64,000 nucleotides of DNA, taken from positions 2,976,001 through 3,040,000 of the forward strand of contig JAAXNY010000011.1 in NCBI GenBank assembly GCA_013420905.1. Direction: 5' to 3'. How positions within the stretch are numbered: the stretch's first letter is position 1; the number at the start of each line of letters is the position of its first letter. A model generated the notes under the pieces. The model saw only the letters and a list, made by a program, of their open reading frames with translations. It ran no database searches and was not told where the DNA came from. A program made the position numbers and the translations under genes. Source of the DNA: Collybia mongolica. Its lineage: Eukaryota; Basidiomycota; Agaricomycetes; Agaricales; Clitocybaceae. Positions 11,475-23,700 of this stretch are shown piece after piece.

Positions 11475-12494
11475 CTAATACTTTGTATGACCACCTTTTG
11501 CCTTTATAACTGCTTGTATCCGCCTGGGCATACTTTCTATCAGGTTTTGGCATACCTCTGGTGGAATTTCACCCCACTCTTCAGCCAATCTATCCCACAA
11601 CTCATGTACTCCTTTGGGTGGTGTCGGATATTCTTTAAGATGGCGCTTGAGATGTTCCCAAAGGTGTTCTATTGGATTCATGTCAGGGGATTGGGCAGGC
11701 CAGCCAAGGACTTGAATGTTGTTGTCTTCAAACCACTGTGTGGCCAGTCCAGATGTGTGTTTGGGGTCGTTATCTTGCTGAAAGTAGCGCTCGCCATCCA
11801 CCATTTCCAACTTCTCAAAACTTTCCTGAACTCCACTCTCCAAAATTTCACAGTATTGAACCTTGTCCATGTTCCCCTGCACCTCTATGAGCTTTCCCAC
11901 TCCATTCCACCCCATACAACCCCATACCATGAGGTTTCCTCCTCCTCCATGTTTGACAGTAGGTGATGTTGTTCTATCAGATGGTGGTTCTCCCCTTTGT
12001 TTCCAGACATAAACCTTTCCATCTGACCCAATCCTATTGATTTTGGTCTCATCTGTCCATAGAACCCTTTTCCAGTCCTCCACAGTCCAGCTTTCATGAT
12101 ATTTTGCAAACTGGAGACGCTGGATGCGATGGGCTCGTTTGAGAAGAGGAGCTTTCCTCTTTGTAGCAGCATAAAATTGATTTTCCTTGAGTGCATTTCT
12201 GACTGTCTGGGGTGTGACAGGATTGGGGATGATGCCATTGATGAATTGGGTAGCCTGAACTGCATTATCAAGCTTCCCTGACTTGATTTGACAAATAATT
12301 GACTGTTTGTCACGAACAGACAGCTTGGAGGGGCGGCCACCAAGGTTGTTTTCTTTGTTTCCATCCACATCTTTGCTGATCCTACTGATGGTACCCTTCC
12401 CTAGACCAGTTTTCTCCTTGATTTGACGCTGAGAATAGCCCTCATTGAGGAGAGAAACAACAGTATTGTGCTGAGCAGTAGAAATGGCTTTCAT
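11475..12494 (-). CDS. Tc1-like DD34E transposase, 339 aa
   Basis: Catalyses excision and TA-targeted insertion of its own element. The N-terminal third has paired helix-turn-helix features (GYSQRQIKEKTGLGKGTISR, then the NLGGRPSKLS GRPR-like hinge). The catalytic DDE domain shows LWTDETKIN (first Asp), FQQDNDPKHTS (second Asp) and SPDMNPIEHLW (Glu), with exactly 34 residues between the second Asp and Glu. Length and motif order are those of full Tc1 transposases. There is no frameshift or stop. The start codon is the first Met of the frame and gives a normal N-terminus. It fills the interior of the element on the minus strand. Confidence 0.95.
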   Translation of the reverse strand: MKAISTAQHNTVVSLLNEGYSQRQIKEKTGLGKGTISRISKDVDGNKENNLGGRPSKLSVRDKQSIICQIKSGKLDNAVQATQFINGIIPNPVTPQTVRNALKENQFYAATKRKAPLLKRAHRIQRLQFAKYHESWTVEDWKRVLWTDETKINRIGSDGKVYVWKQRGEPPSDRTTSPTVKHGGGGNLMVWGCMGWNGVGKLIEVQGNMDKVQYCEILESGVQESFEKLEMVDGERYFQQDNDPKHTSGLATQWFEDNNIQVLGWPAQSPDMNPIEHLWEHLKRHLKEYPTPPKGVHELWDRLAEEWGEIPPEVCQNLIESMPRRIQAVIKAKGGHTKY

Positions 12495-12644
12495 GATGGT
12501 GGTAAGAGGTCAAGAAGATGATTGAACCAATTCCAACATGTCAAATTGATACAAATAAAGTCACATGACATTGTTTATTCTTCCCACAGTCCATAATGTT
12601 CTTGCATTGGATCATAAATGCCAGAATAATGGAAAATAAGATAA

Positions 12645-12855
12645 GGGTCAAAAAACTGCCCCAATAAGTAACCATTTTGTTTGGCTTATAGCGTAATGGA
12701 TATTGATCCAAATCACATGATCCAGGGTCCATTGGAAAGCCACGATGTCATAGTATCTTACATAATTACCCCAGGTCCCCTGCTTATGTCAGCACTTCAT
12801 ACCATATTGATCTTTCAAAAATGTACAAACATTGGGGCAGTTTTTTGAGCCACTG
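12645..12855. repeat. Right terminal inverted repeat of Tc1 element
   Basis: Inverted partner of 11248-11457. Divergence between the arms is confined to the inner third (for example around 12680-12700). Confidence 0.85.
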
Positions 12856-12857
12856 TA

Positions 12858-13739
12858 TCCAGCTCTACTGAATTTTGCAACATCATTATTTGACTCTGTT
12901 TCGAGCTGAGTGATTTTCTTTTTTTCCATGCATGGATGTCGTCGCCAGACCTCATGTGATCCTTCGGACGTTGGGCATGGGGTGGAGCGCGATAGGTGAT
13001 CAGTGTGGTGGTGGTGCCGAACTCACAGCGGCTGAAATTTTTTCGAGTTCGACACTGAATGAATGTTAATGAGAATCGCTTTCCTTCGGTTTTGACGGCC
13101 TCACTTCATTAGCGCTAGACCTCAGGTTTCTTTTCATGTTTGTGTAACCCCTGCTGCTATGTTCCTGCTCAGAGGTATTATCCATTACCAGCTTATGCAA
13201 TATGCAGTGTATCAAGCAAGCCGTGTTGCGTAAGATGTGAGGGCCGGTCCAAGGCCGGCCCCAGGTCAACCAGGTCCAGTGGTAAAAAAAAAAGAAATTG
13301 TTTAATAGTCTGGGGAGATGTCTACTGCTGATACATACCATATTTAACATCTATCAATTGAATACAACTATCTCCCAATGAATTATCCTAGTATTTTCAC
13401 TCCTTGTGTTGAAACGTTACCCAGTATATCTATAGAGTAACACAGTTAACCTCAGTCTGTGTATAATCAACTGTTATTAGTACTGTACCTATAGAGTAAC
13501 ACAGTTAACTAGATACAGTAATGAATGAATGTCCATGTGATAAATAAAGAAGTGACTCACCCTCAGTCTGTGTATAATTGACTGAGGGTGTTTGTAAGAT
13601 ATGTAGAGTATATATATGTGTGTGGGACAAAGGTTTAAGATAACAAAGGGGATGGTGAAGGAGTGGGCATGATGGATGCAGCCATGAACAAAGGGCATTC
13701 ATGATGCACATCACATGGCCATGTGTTCATGGTGCGCAT
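12858..13739. repeat. Unassigned AT-rich sequence with Copia 3' LTR-like part
   Basis: No gene. From about 13410 to 13751 the sequence behaves like the 3' LTR of the neighbouring Copia remnant: on the minus strand, a purine tract (GGTGAGGAGGAG) follows the end of the Copia polyprotein and is directly followed by TGTTAAGTTTTGATGC, a typical LTR start. It contains a repeated block GAGTAACACAGTTAAC (near 13435 and 13494). The other LTR was not found, so its exact end is uncertain. Confidence 0.4.
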
Positions 13740-13751
13740 CAAAACTTAACA

Positions 13752-15137
13752 CTCCTCCTCACCGTGGATGTACTCCTCCTCACATGGAATCGGCATTGTC
13801 TAGAATAGGCCCAGGAATTTGTGAAGGCAGGTATATTTTTTTTGGTTGAGGGTTTGGTGAATAGATCAGCAATGTTGTTGTTAGTGTTCATGTATTGCAC
13901 TACATCGCATGTCCAAGCAGTTGGCCCAGTCTGAATTGGTAAACCCTGCAAGTTCAATAGGGTTTGGTCCTCTGAGGTGAAGTTTGAAGTCGCGTGTTCC
14001 TTTGAGGTAGCGCACAAGGCAAATTGCAGCATTCCAGTGTACAAGTGTGTGGTGGTCTAGGTATTGGGAAAGTTGCTGTACTGCGTAAGCGATGTCGCAG
14101 CATGTGGCAATTGCTAGGTACAGGAGACAACCCACTAGTGATCAGTAAGGGAGTTTTGTAAGTAGAATTTGTTCTCCCTGTGATAGTGTCTTGATGTTGA
14201 CTTGCTGGAGTTTGAGGCCAGGATCCATAGGGATAGGTAAGGGAGTGGCATCTGTCTGGCTGAATTGTTGGATGATTTTGTCAATGAGCATGGTTTGTGA
14301 TAACTTAATGGTATGATTTTTATGATCCCATTCGACGGCACTGCTGGCAACAAAATGAGGGAGGCCTAAGTTGCTGATTTGCCAGACATCTCTCATCTGG
14401 TTTTTAAACCTCTCATTTTCCTCTTTTGTGTCAGCAATAGAGAGAAAATCGTCCACATGAATGGCAGCAATGATTATACTGGTGGTGGATTTCCTATGAT
14501 AAATACAGGATTTGCATGATAAGCATGTAAAGCCCCAGCCAATCATGTGGTTGTTCATGGTTTTGTTCCATATGCGACCACTTTGCTTCATCCCATATAG
14601 GCCGTGTTGTAATTCCCATACCCAATTTTCCTGTCCTGGTTCTTCAAAATCCTTTGGTTGTTCCATATATTGAGTCTCCTCCTCAGGTAGTAGACCATAG
14701 AGAAAAGCAGTCTTGATGTCAATTTGAGTAGCATCCCAATCTTTTGCTGCTGCAATATGTAGCAGTATTCGCCAAGATTCCATGTGCGCTGTAGGTGAGG
14801 TAGTCTTTGTGTAATCCCTCCCATATATTTGTCTGTCACCTCTAAAGACAACCTGGACTTTGTGACAAGCAGCCTTCCCTGCTTCATCCCATTTTATCTT
14901 GAAAACAGGTTTACCTTTGTGAATTTTCTTCCCTTGAGGGACATCTGACCGAGGTACCAGCTTGTAAACTCCCATTTCTTTCAGGGATTTCAGTTCATTG
15001 CGGTAGCCTTCTTCCCAGAGTTCTGCATCTGCAGATTCCTTCGCCTCTCACCAGGTTTTTGGCTCATCATCAAACTCCAGGAGCGATGGATCAATGGATC
15101 CAGCATCAATAATAGTGGAGAGAACTCAATCATGATT
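13752..15137 (-). pseudogene. Copia polyprotein remnant: reverse transcriptase and RNase H part
   Basis: Reads in pieces as the C-terminal half of a Ty1/Copia polyprotein. The longest open piece (14142-14975) is the reverse transcriptase, with DIKTAFLYG, LQHGLYGMKQSGRIWNK and the active-site motif HVDDFLSIA. The RNase H part follows with VGCLLYLAIATCCDIAYAV and a C-terminal NIADLFTKP segment. Stops interrupt it at 15048-15050 and near 14139, both TGA where family members usually have Arg, and frames shift near 13900-14040. It is the 3' part of a Copia element whose 5' part lies at 18981-19719 beyond an inserted hAT element. Confidence 0.85.
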
Positions 15138-15145
15138 GATATTCT

Positions 15146-18100
15146 TATTGCTTGAGGGTCTGGTCACATGGACCGAAAAAAAACCGCCGACCGGACCGGA
15201 CCGTAACTACAAAAGACCAGACTTTTGGTCACGGTCCATGCCTTTTTCAAATTCATCGGTTCACGGTCTGCCTCATGTCAAGGACCAACCGAGACCACAA
15301 GAAACCAGTTAAGACCGGTTAAGAACTGAACTTTTGGTCTTTTGGCTCATCAATTCAACTATGTACACGAATTCAGAGGAAATATGTAATCATATAAGTA
15401 GTGCTTGAGGAAATGCAATCAAAACCAATCTTGGAACAAACAAGGGAGTGCTGAATTTGTTCCGCTGGCATCCAAGATCCTAACACATTCTTGCCATGAC
15501 AAAACCTAAAGCACCTTCAAAAACGAAGCCTGGCAAATTGCCAATCAAGGCAAAAAACTCCCAGCCCCAGCAAAAGACCCTGACAGGGAGCAACCGAAAA
15601 CGTCCAGCATCTGATGGGAGCAGTTCAGATGAAGAACACAAGGTACGCCCAGCCCGATCCCGAAAGAAGACCAAACATCCTGCTGAGGTGGAAGAGGAAG
15701 TCGAGGATGAGGTTGAGAAATCAGATGAACCAGAGGAAGTTGTTGGCCCTAATGGTGATAGCGATGACGAGCCTGAGGGTGACGAATCTGACAGAGAGAA
15801 CCATGAGGTACTCATTACCTGGCAATAGTGGAATTGTCACTAACCTGCATGATAGCTAGGAAACGATCTTGAGGAGCGACACCACATTGGAATTCTAGAT
15901 ACACTTGTCATGAAGAAGGAAAGCACACGAGACTTGTTAACGATCTTTTCAGATCGTGTTACAGTCAAGTTTAAGAAGGGAGATACATACCAGACGTTGA
16001 AAGGACAATGGTGCTTACTCTGCAAGTAAGCACGTTGACCCATCATGTGAGAGGAACATGTACTCATGCTACCATAGGGCCAATGAAGTTCTCATGAAGC
16101 GGGAAGGGAAGTGGAAGGTTTACGGCAATTCGAGCTGTCGGGCACATATACAACAGCATTATGAGCTATACAAGGAGCGGTGTAAAGATGGGGACATACC
16201 TGAGAATCATCATGTCATACCCAGAGCCATATGGAAGCATCCTGAGTCCAAGAAAAACCCAAAGGCAAAGAAACAAGGAAAACTTGATGGAACATTCAAA
16301 GTGGTGAAGAACATGCAAGACTTCACTCGAGAAAGTGTTCTGCATGCAGTTATGCGGTTCATTGCGTGCGATGACCAGGTATGGCTCAAGAAATTCCAGG
16401 TTGATGCCTTGGTACTGATATTGGTTTGCTAGGCGCTGGCAGTTGCAGACAAGGACACATTCCGTAATTGTCTTGTTGCAATGAGGCTGAGGGCTACCTG
16501 CTTGGATTTGCCCACCACATATAACGTGGTGAAGCATCTCCATAACGAGTTCATGGACTGGTTAAAGGACCTGAAAAACAATATTGCTGTGAGTAATGTG
16601 AGGAATTCAGTTAATCATGTCACTCACCATGATATACAGAGTGCCCCAGGCAAAATCTCAATGACGGCAGATGGCTGGACCGCCGACAATACAAAAGCGT
16701 TGTTTCTCGGAATGACAGCACACTGGATCGACGTAAAGGATGGCAAGTGGACGATGAGGTCGGAAGTTATCGGGTTTCAAGCCATTTTAGGGGAGCACAG
16801 TGGTTGGAATCTAGGGTGCTACTTCATTGGGCTGTGCAACTGTGTGGGGATCTGTAACAATAAAGAATCTAAGGTTTGGGATCATTATCTGATCTGGTTA
16901 TTGATAAGATAACCGACCCTCACACAGTTGGGCACTGTTACACTTGACAACACCTCAAACAATAACACCACCTGCACAATGATCAAATCTTTGCACACTT
17001 GAAGGAACTATAAGCCGTGGAGCGCAGCCAAAAATCAGCTCCCATGAGTACAATTCAACTTCCATATCACCAAGATTGCTGCAGTGGAGAACGCAACGGC
17101 GATGTGGGAGTACAACCCAGCATTAGCAGCCAACCGCGTGCTTGGAGGATCATTGGATGTTATTGCGGCAATCCATACCATCGCTATCAAGGTATGTCAC
17201 TCACACCACTCATATTTTCTTTCACTTGCTGAGCATTGATCCCTTGCTAGATTCAAGCTTCCGGCCAGCATATAGAGTACTTCGAGAAACTTCAAATTCA
17301 AAGCAAGGTCGATGATCCCCTGAGGATTCCTCTTCACAGCAACGTTTGGTGGGGCTCAGCCCACTCTATGCTCGATTGATTGTATACCCTGCGCCAAGTA
17401 AGTTCCGTCAACTGGACTATTTCAACACAGATGGGGCGCTGACTCCCATATCAACATAGCCAATCAACAATTTCCTCAATTCCGCCGACACACTGTACGG
17501 GCCTATCACTACTGTGTGTCAGAATGGCAGGATTATGAAGAAAATCCCTTGGAGTGCCTTTTGACTCTCCAACAGAGATTGGGAGCGTGTGAGGGATGCA
17601 TGAGACATCCTGAAGGTGTGTTCACTTTGTCCCACATGATTGAGTGATGGAATAACATCTATTGACAGGATTCTAAAGACATACAGCACTACTTTTCATC
17701 GGAGTGGCTCCCAACACTCTGGCGTGCACTTCCTGCAATCAAAGAGTTACAGACTGCATGGGAGGCAAAATGCGACTCGGAGCACTTCTCCATCTACCAC
17801 AACACAATCAATGATGGGCTCACGAAACTACAGAAGTATTACTCATGCTTTGATGAAAAACCAGCCTATGTACCTGCGCTAGGTAAGTTTTGTTTATTGT
17901 TTGATATTTTCCTACTTGATTATGCTTTGTTCAGTCCTTCACCCCTACTATAAACTCGACTACATCGAAATGGCCTGGGGTGGCGCAAAAGAACAGGCCG
18001 AGGAAATTCAGGCAGGGAACTTCCATGCAAAAGATTGGCAGGAAGGGGCACAATTGATCATTGAGAAAGCAGTACATTACCTTACCTTGTGATGCTTGAC

Positions 18101-18972
18101 AATCTAATGCCGTGAAGATGGCAGAGTATTACCAGCACCAACCAAGAGCTGAACCTGCTGTTTCCCAGACATCGAATGATGTGAGTGCTACAACTCCCAG
18201 CCTTGCGACTGTCCTGTCCGAGTTCAATCGACTTCGCCAAGGACGTATTACTAGGGATAATGACAAAGGATGGGTCTCGGAATTACACTGCTACCTGAGG
18301 GATATACCAGCGGATGTTACAAAGCACACAGATGTTGTTAAATGGTGGCAGGTGTGTCTGTTTATACCTCATTGAGTGTCATCTAAGTACGTTACAGGAT
18401 CATGCCGACATCTACCCACCCTCGCGTGCATTGCTCTAGACATCCTCCCATCCCAGGCTTCTTCCGTACCCTGCGAACATCTGTTTTCTGCAAGCAAGCA
18501 GACAGCTGATGATTGGCGAGCTTCATTGGGTGCAAAGCGCTTTGAGCAGTTACAGGTCATGAAGTTTGCATGGCGCAAGAATATTGTTGACGTCGCTGCT
18601 TGGAATTCAGGGCAAACTGATGAGGTGGACCTGGGTGAGTACAGTGAGATGCTCAAGGCTGAGTTGCAGGCCGAGGAATTTGATATTGATGCAGATGAGT
18701 TTATGGTAGAGGATTAGCATCATTGCCATGTAGTTCTACTTGTCGAAAGACCGGTCTGGACCATTGCCAAACCGATCTCAACTGGTCATGGACTGGTCCA
18801 TATTGTAACTGGTTATGACTGGTCTGTCAACCACAACTGAACCGACAGTAACCGGTTCTGCATGGTCCAGTCTGGTTTGTGATAGTTGTGTTAGACTGGC
18901 CTGGCTGGTTACGGTCTCGGTTTATTGACTATAGAGCCAAAAAACCGGACCGGACCGGACCCTCGAGCACTA
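15146..18972. mobile_element. hAT element (3827 bp) inserted in Copia
   Basis: The left end reads TATTGCTTGAGGGTC and the right end, on the other strand, TAGTGCTCGAGGGTC. Flanking 8-bp sequences GATATTCT (15138-15145) and GATATTCA (18973-18980) agree at 7 of 8 positions, as a slightly aged hAT target duplication. Subterminal regions carry many GGACCGG/CCGGTC repeats at both ends. The element splits one Copia polyprotein into two colinear halves, so it arrived later than the Copia element. Confidence 0.85.
15496..18717 (+). pseudogene. hAT transposase gene, nearly complete but frameshifted
   Basis: A Lys- and Glu-rich N-terminus (from 15496) is followed by a BED-type zinc-finger region (WCLLCK, then NSSCRAHIQQHYELYKERC), the catalytic core signature KISMTADGWTADNTKALFLG (about 16650-16710), a region including HPYYKLDYIEMAWGG (about 17940-17985), and the C-terminal dimerisation segment SSVPCEHLFSASKQTADDWR ending at 18717. 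Several introns are plausible. Just after the last intron DHADIYP is in one frame and TLACIALDILP in the next (about 18405-18425), which implies a one-base loss. Without correction the protein would lack its dimerisation domain, so I call it a pseudogene, although most of it is well preserved. Confidence 0.75.
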
Positions 18973-18980
18973 GATATTCA

Positions 18981-19719
18981 CACCAATATTGCTGGGGTTC
19001 ATTTCCTGAAATAGATTACAGAGTTTGTCTACTGCTTCCTGGTCCTCTGGGTTCCTTTCTGGTTGGCATTGCTCTGCACATGCAGCTTTGATATGAGCAG
19101 CACTCTCTTTGGATTCCTGGATGGCCTTCTCTGTGCATGTTTGGCAGGGGTTGTTGGGGTCAACTTTAGTGGTAGGCATTGGGATTTGTCCGGAACAATG
19201 GGGAGGTATTGGGGGTGCTGGGTCTGGTGAGTATTCAGTGGATCAGGTAGATTTTCACCTGTTGGTTCATCTGTTCCTTTGTCAGGTTCCACAGGGGGTA
19301 AGTTAGGTCCATCATCATCTATTAGGAGTGGATGAGTGATGGAAGAGTGTATGATCTGTTGGGAATCTGGAGTTTTGATTTGGCCAGCTATGGGTGGAGG
19401 ATGGCTGTTGTGGCTTTCTAGGAATCTGACATGATAGGAGCTATAGATGTTGCCTGATTTTTTATCATAGCATCTGTAGGTCTTGGATTTTAAGTCATAC
19501 CCTATTAAAATACACTCAATGGAGTGTTCATAGATCTTTGGATTATGTTTGTTGAGGATTAGGACAAAAGCCTTACACCCTATTTCTCTGAGGTATGAGT
19601 AGTCAGGTTTACACCCATAGTATAGCTCCCATGGTGTGTACCTGTCCAATGAAGCTGTTATAGTTTTGGCATGTAAATGCGTTGCTGTAAGATAAAACTC
19701 GGCCCACATATTTGGGGGA
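18981..19719 (-). pseudogene. Copia polyprotein remnant: integrase C-terminal part
   Basis: Open on the minus strand and colinear with the Copia half at 13752-15137. It shows the late-integrase region typical of Copia polyproteins: NMWAEFYLTATHLHAKTI, TPWELYYGCKPDYSYLREIG, CKAFVLILNKHNPKIYEHS, and YRCYDKKSGNIYSSYHVRFL, then a Pro/Thr-rich linker towards reverse transcriptase. The catalytic integrase core, protease and gag are missing; homology stops near 19719, where a short palindromic element begins. Confidence 0.85.
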
Positions 19720-19989
19720 CAGTTCACTGTGCACCTGGTGGGGGCGGTTTTTCCCCCACTTAATGGATGAAAAGGGTTTTTCCTAAGTTTAGTGGATGAA
19801 ATTTCATCCCACATATTTCATCCTTTAAGAGGGTGAAATTGTACTGTTAAAATACCATCTATTAATGGAATGAATTTCATCCCATAAGGGGTGAAATATA
19901 TGGGATGATTTTCATCTAATAAAAGGGGTGAATTTCATCCCATAAAAAGGGATGTATAGGATAATTTTCCTGTATTTTACAGTCCCCCA
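19713..19989. repeat. MITE-like palindromic repeat, about 277 bp
   Basis: Ends are inverted (TGGGGGACAGT on the left, TGGGGGACTGT read from the right). The interior is built of several copies of GGATGAAATTTCATCC-like palindromes. No coding capacity. I could not recognise a convincing target-site duplication, and the left end overlaps Copia coding sequence, so boundaries are tentative. Confidence 0.45.
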
Positions 19990-20436
19990 CATGTCCTTGT
20001 GGACTCTGCACAGACTCTGCATGGACTCCACAGAGTCTGTGCAGACTCACTTACTTTCTTTTACTATTATAAATTACTTACTTACATATAAGAGTTTACT
20101 GAGGCGCTCAGCGAGCCTGTCCTTTTTGGAATGACTTAGGGTGAGTCTTTCTCGTAGCCCCTTCCAACTGGGGAATTGCGAATTGAATTATCTAAAAAAG
20201 AAGCAACCAACTCTGGTAGAGAACGCCCGAACTCCAGAGCTATGTATTAGCACGGTCCTATCTCTGGCATCGTTATCAAACTCCTCTATCCCTTCGAACC
20301 TCAGCCTAGTCTACAGGATAAACGACACTTCTCCGCTCAGAACGCCCGTCGCCCTACTAGACTTCCGCCCTTTGAGGGCTTCCGAGTCTCTCACCAAGCT
20401 TCTTGACAGAAAAATCAAACACGCCCAACGCGCGTG
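19990..20436. other. Unassigned sequence with a perfect 14-bp inverted repeat
   Basis: No recognisable gene. A perfect stem (CTGCACAGACTCTG at 20006-20019 and its complement at 20031-20044, 11-base loop) could form a hairpin. The remainder up to the Gypsy insertion carries an open frame from 20141 into the LTR, but it has no recognisable domain. Confidence 0.4.
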
Positions 20437-20752
20437 TGTAATGGGCAAGGTAAAGCCCAGAACCTTTGAGAGAGAAAGAGGAGAGAGGGACGAGATTCCG
20501 AGTAAAAGCCAATTACTGGCGTTGATTCGACGAAGAGGAATGTACACGTCGGGACAGCCCAATCAGATAGCCGGAGGTAATCGGGAGGTGTCCGTAAATG
20601 TCCGTAAGTAGTCGAAGCAACAAGAATGTGATACAAACGGAGTGTAAACTAATAGTGACCATGAAGTAAGTAAAAGCCCGTTAATAGGTAGTAATAGTCC
20701 ATTGATAAGTAAAGAGAGTCCGTGTAAGGGGAGTCTGTCCATGACCCTTACA
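20437..20752 (-). repeat. Gypsy 3' LTR
   Basis: 316 bp, downstream LTR, immediately preceded on the minus strand by the polypurine tract. Confidence 0.95.
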
Positions 20753-20765
20753 TCATCCCCCTTTT
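20753..20765 (-). other. Gypsy polypurine tract
   Basis: AAAAGGGGGATGA on the minus strand, directly abutting the 3' LTR; the expected plus-strand primer. Confidence 0.75.
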
Positions 20766-20785
20766 GAGGCGGGCGCAGGGAGCGT

Positions 20786-23700
20786 TCAAGATTTTCGGGA
20801 CTTTCTCTCATGAACGGGGTCGAGCCTATTGGCAGGACGAGCAACGCGACCAGAACGGGTCGTAGTTGCGGTGGGTGGCACATACTCAGATCTCAAACTC
20901 TGACGTACGGCAGGTGGTGAGGCAGGACGCGGGGCAGCGGGAGGTATGGCAGCGGAGGACGACGACGGAGCGGGCAGCGGAGCGACGGCAGGAGCGGACG
21001 ACGGAGTTACGACGGCTGGAGGAGGGACCTGGGCAGAAGGGATGGAAGAAACGGAGGGATCAGATGTAGATGTAACGGAATCAGGAATAGAAAAATTCTT
21101 ATTAATATCGAAAACGTGCGGGCGTGGAGCACGTGGGTGACGACGGTGGAAGCGCTCGATGAGCTCGTTGAATGTGGTGGGAATGTTGGAGAGGGGAATC
21201 CAAGAATCTTCGGACTCTGGGAGGGATTTCCATCGTACGAGGTATTCATACCGATGACCAATTTTTCGGCAGTCAAGTAGAGACTTGATGTCGTGAGCGG
21301 GATCTTCTACAAGGTCGACAGGTTGGGGAATTGAGTGAGAGTGGAATTCGGAAGGATCGTTGTAAGGTTCGAGAAGGGAAACATTAAATACGGGATGGAG
21401 ACGAGATAAGTAAGGAGGGAGTTTGAGGAGGTAGGATGAGGAGTGGATTTTGCGAATGATGGGATAGGGACCGAGACGGCGATGGTCGAGTTTAATGGAA
21501 GGTCGAGTTGTTTTGATGTTCCGGCGAACAAGCCAAACGAGTTGGTCGGGCTGAAATTCCGGAGCTGGTGATGCATTTTTGTTGTAGTATTTTGCCTGTA
21601 CCTCTTGTGCATGAAGAAGCTCAGCACGGAGTTCAGCATGTATAATCTCGAGGCGAGAGGCGAGATCGGCTGCGGCGGGAACGGAGGAGCGTTCGGTGAT
21701 TTGGGGTTCGAAAGTGGGGTGATAGGCGTAGTTGGCGAAGAAGGGTGATTGTTTGGTGGAGGAATTGTCAAGGTTGTTGAAGGCGAATTCTCCGAGGGGG
21801 AGATAATCGACCCAATCATCCTGTTGATAAGAGCAATATGCACGTAAGTAGGTCTCGAGTGTCTGATTTGTCCGCTCCGTCAAACCGTCAGTCTGCAGAT
21901 GGTATGCGGTGGACGTTCGAGCCTCAATTTTGAGAAGGGAAGTGAGTTCGGACCAAAATTTAGAAATAAAAACAGAACCACGATCCGAGATGATCGAATC
22001 GGGAAGGCCATGAAGGCGAAAAATGCGGTCTAAAAATAACCACGCAAGTTGGGGTGCATCGATAGTTTCGACGCAGGGAATAAAGTGCGCGTAGCGCGTT
22101 AAGCGGTCACAGACCACCCAAATTGAATCGTAACCATGAGAAACAGGTAACTTAACAATGAAGTCCATGGATATTGATTTCCACGGACGTTCGGGTATGT
22201 CGAGGGGTTTGAGTAGGCCATAAGGTTTGTGGCGGGCATTTTTGATACGTGGGCAAGTGTCGCATGCTTCGACATAACGTCGAATGAAGGTATGCATGCC
22301 GGGCCACGAATAATCGCGCAAAACAATACCCATTGTTCGGGTACGTCCGGGATGACCTGTGAGGATTGCGTCGTGACGGGTATGCAAAACATCAGCACGT
22401 AATGGTTTAGGAACGAAAAGTTTGCCTTTGTGGAACACCAGTCCACCCTCGGCTGAGAATTCCGAGTTACCACGCACGAGAGCCTCTCGCCATTCGGGAT
22501 CCTCGTGAAAAGCGGTTTTGAAGCGCTCCAGGAGTACCGAATTGTCGATCGCGAGAGTTGTGATGGCGTTGAGTGAAGGAATGGGAATTGTTGGGAAGTA
22601 GTCTGACAAATTCTGGTTGGGAGAGAGTTGTTCAGTGTGTTTGGAGGTCAGTATGATCCTGTTTTGACCCAACAGGGTATCATCCCCCTTTTTAGGGGCA
22701 AAGTCCGGGCGACGGGATGGGCCATCTGCAACGTTAAGTTTTCCCGGACCCCAGGTGAGTTTAAAATCAAAGTCCGAAAGAAACATCGCCCAACGCGCCT
22801 GACGGCGGTTGAGGATTTGAGAAGACATAAAGTATTCGAGGTTTTTGTGATCAGAAATAACAGAAATAGGAAATGGCAAACCAAGTAACCAAGCTCTCAT
22901 ATCGCGAAAGGAGTCGACGATACCAAGAAGCTCTTTATCATGCACATCGTAGTTGATTTCGGCAGGTGAGAATTTCCGGGAGTAGAAGGCAACCGGATGA
23001 AGGTCACCATTCTCATCGGGTTGTTGGAGAACACCGGAAAGGGCGAAGTCGGATGCGTCCGTGCTGAGGGTACAAGGTTGGTGAGGGTTGAAATGGCGGA
23101 GAACAGGAAATGATGTGAATTTCCGTTTGAGAAGCTCGAAAGCACTGCGAGCTTCACTAGAAAAATGGAAAGGGGTGTCTTTTTTAGTGAGACTGGTTAG
23201 TGGAACGGTAATGCGAGAGTATCCATCAATAAAACGACGGTAGAAATTGGTAAAACCAAGAAAAGATTGGAGGTCCTTCACCGAAGTTGGTTCAGGCCAG
23301 GAAACAATAGTATCAAGTTTCTTCGGGTTCATCTTGATGCCGTCAGCACCAATGATGTAGCCCAAATACTCAACCTCGGATTTGTCCCATTCACATTTGC
23401 CAGGATTGACACAGAGGTGATGGTCACGAAGTCGATCCAAAACAAGCTTGACATGTTTGTCGTGCTCTTCCTGGGTCCTTGAGAAAATAAGAATATCGTC
23501 AAGATAAACAACACAAACCACATCGAGAAGGTCTCGAAGGGCATCCTGAATGAAAGATTGAAATGCGGCTGGCGCATTTGTAAGGCCGTACGGAACGACA
23601 AGATGTTCGAAAAGACCAAGAGGAGTGCGGAAAGCTGTCTTCCACTCATCCCCTTCCTTGATCCGAAGATGGCTGTAGGCAGAAACAAGGTCAATGACAG

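Larger units (their letters stand above)
11248..12855. mobile_element. Tc1/mariner element, 1608 bp, intact
   Basis: Complete cut-and-paste element flanked by TA on both sides (11246-11247 and 12856-12857), beginning CAGTGGCTCAAAAAACTGCC and ending in its inverted copy. The terminal inverted repeats are about 210 bp each and match without a visible difference over roughly the outer 155 bp. One uninterrupted transposase gene lies between them on the minus strand. Near-identical arms plus an intact gene suggest recent arrival and possible activity. Confidence 0.93.

Noticed and set aside
19713..19989. Target-site duplication for the palindromic MITE-like element
   Set aside because: Flanks share only a few bases and the left end overlaps Copia coding sequence; boundaries cannot be fixed by eye.
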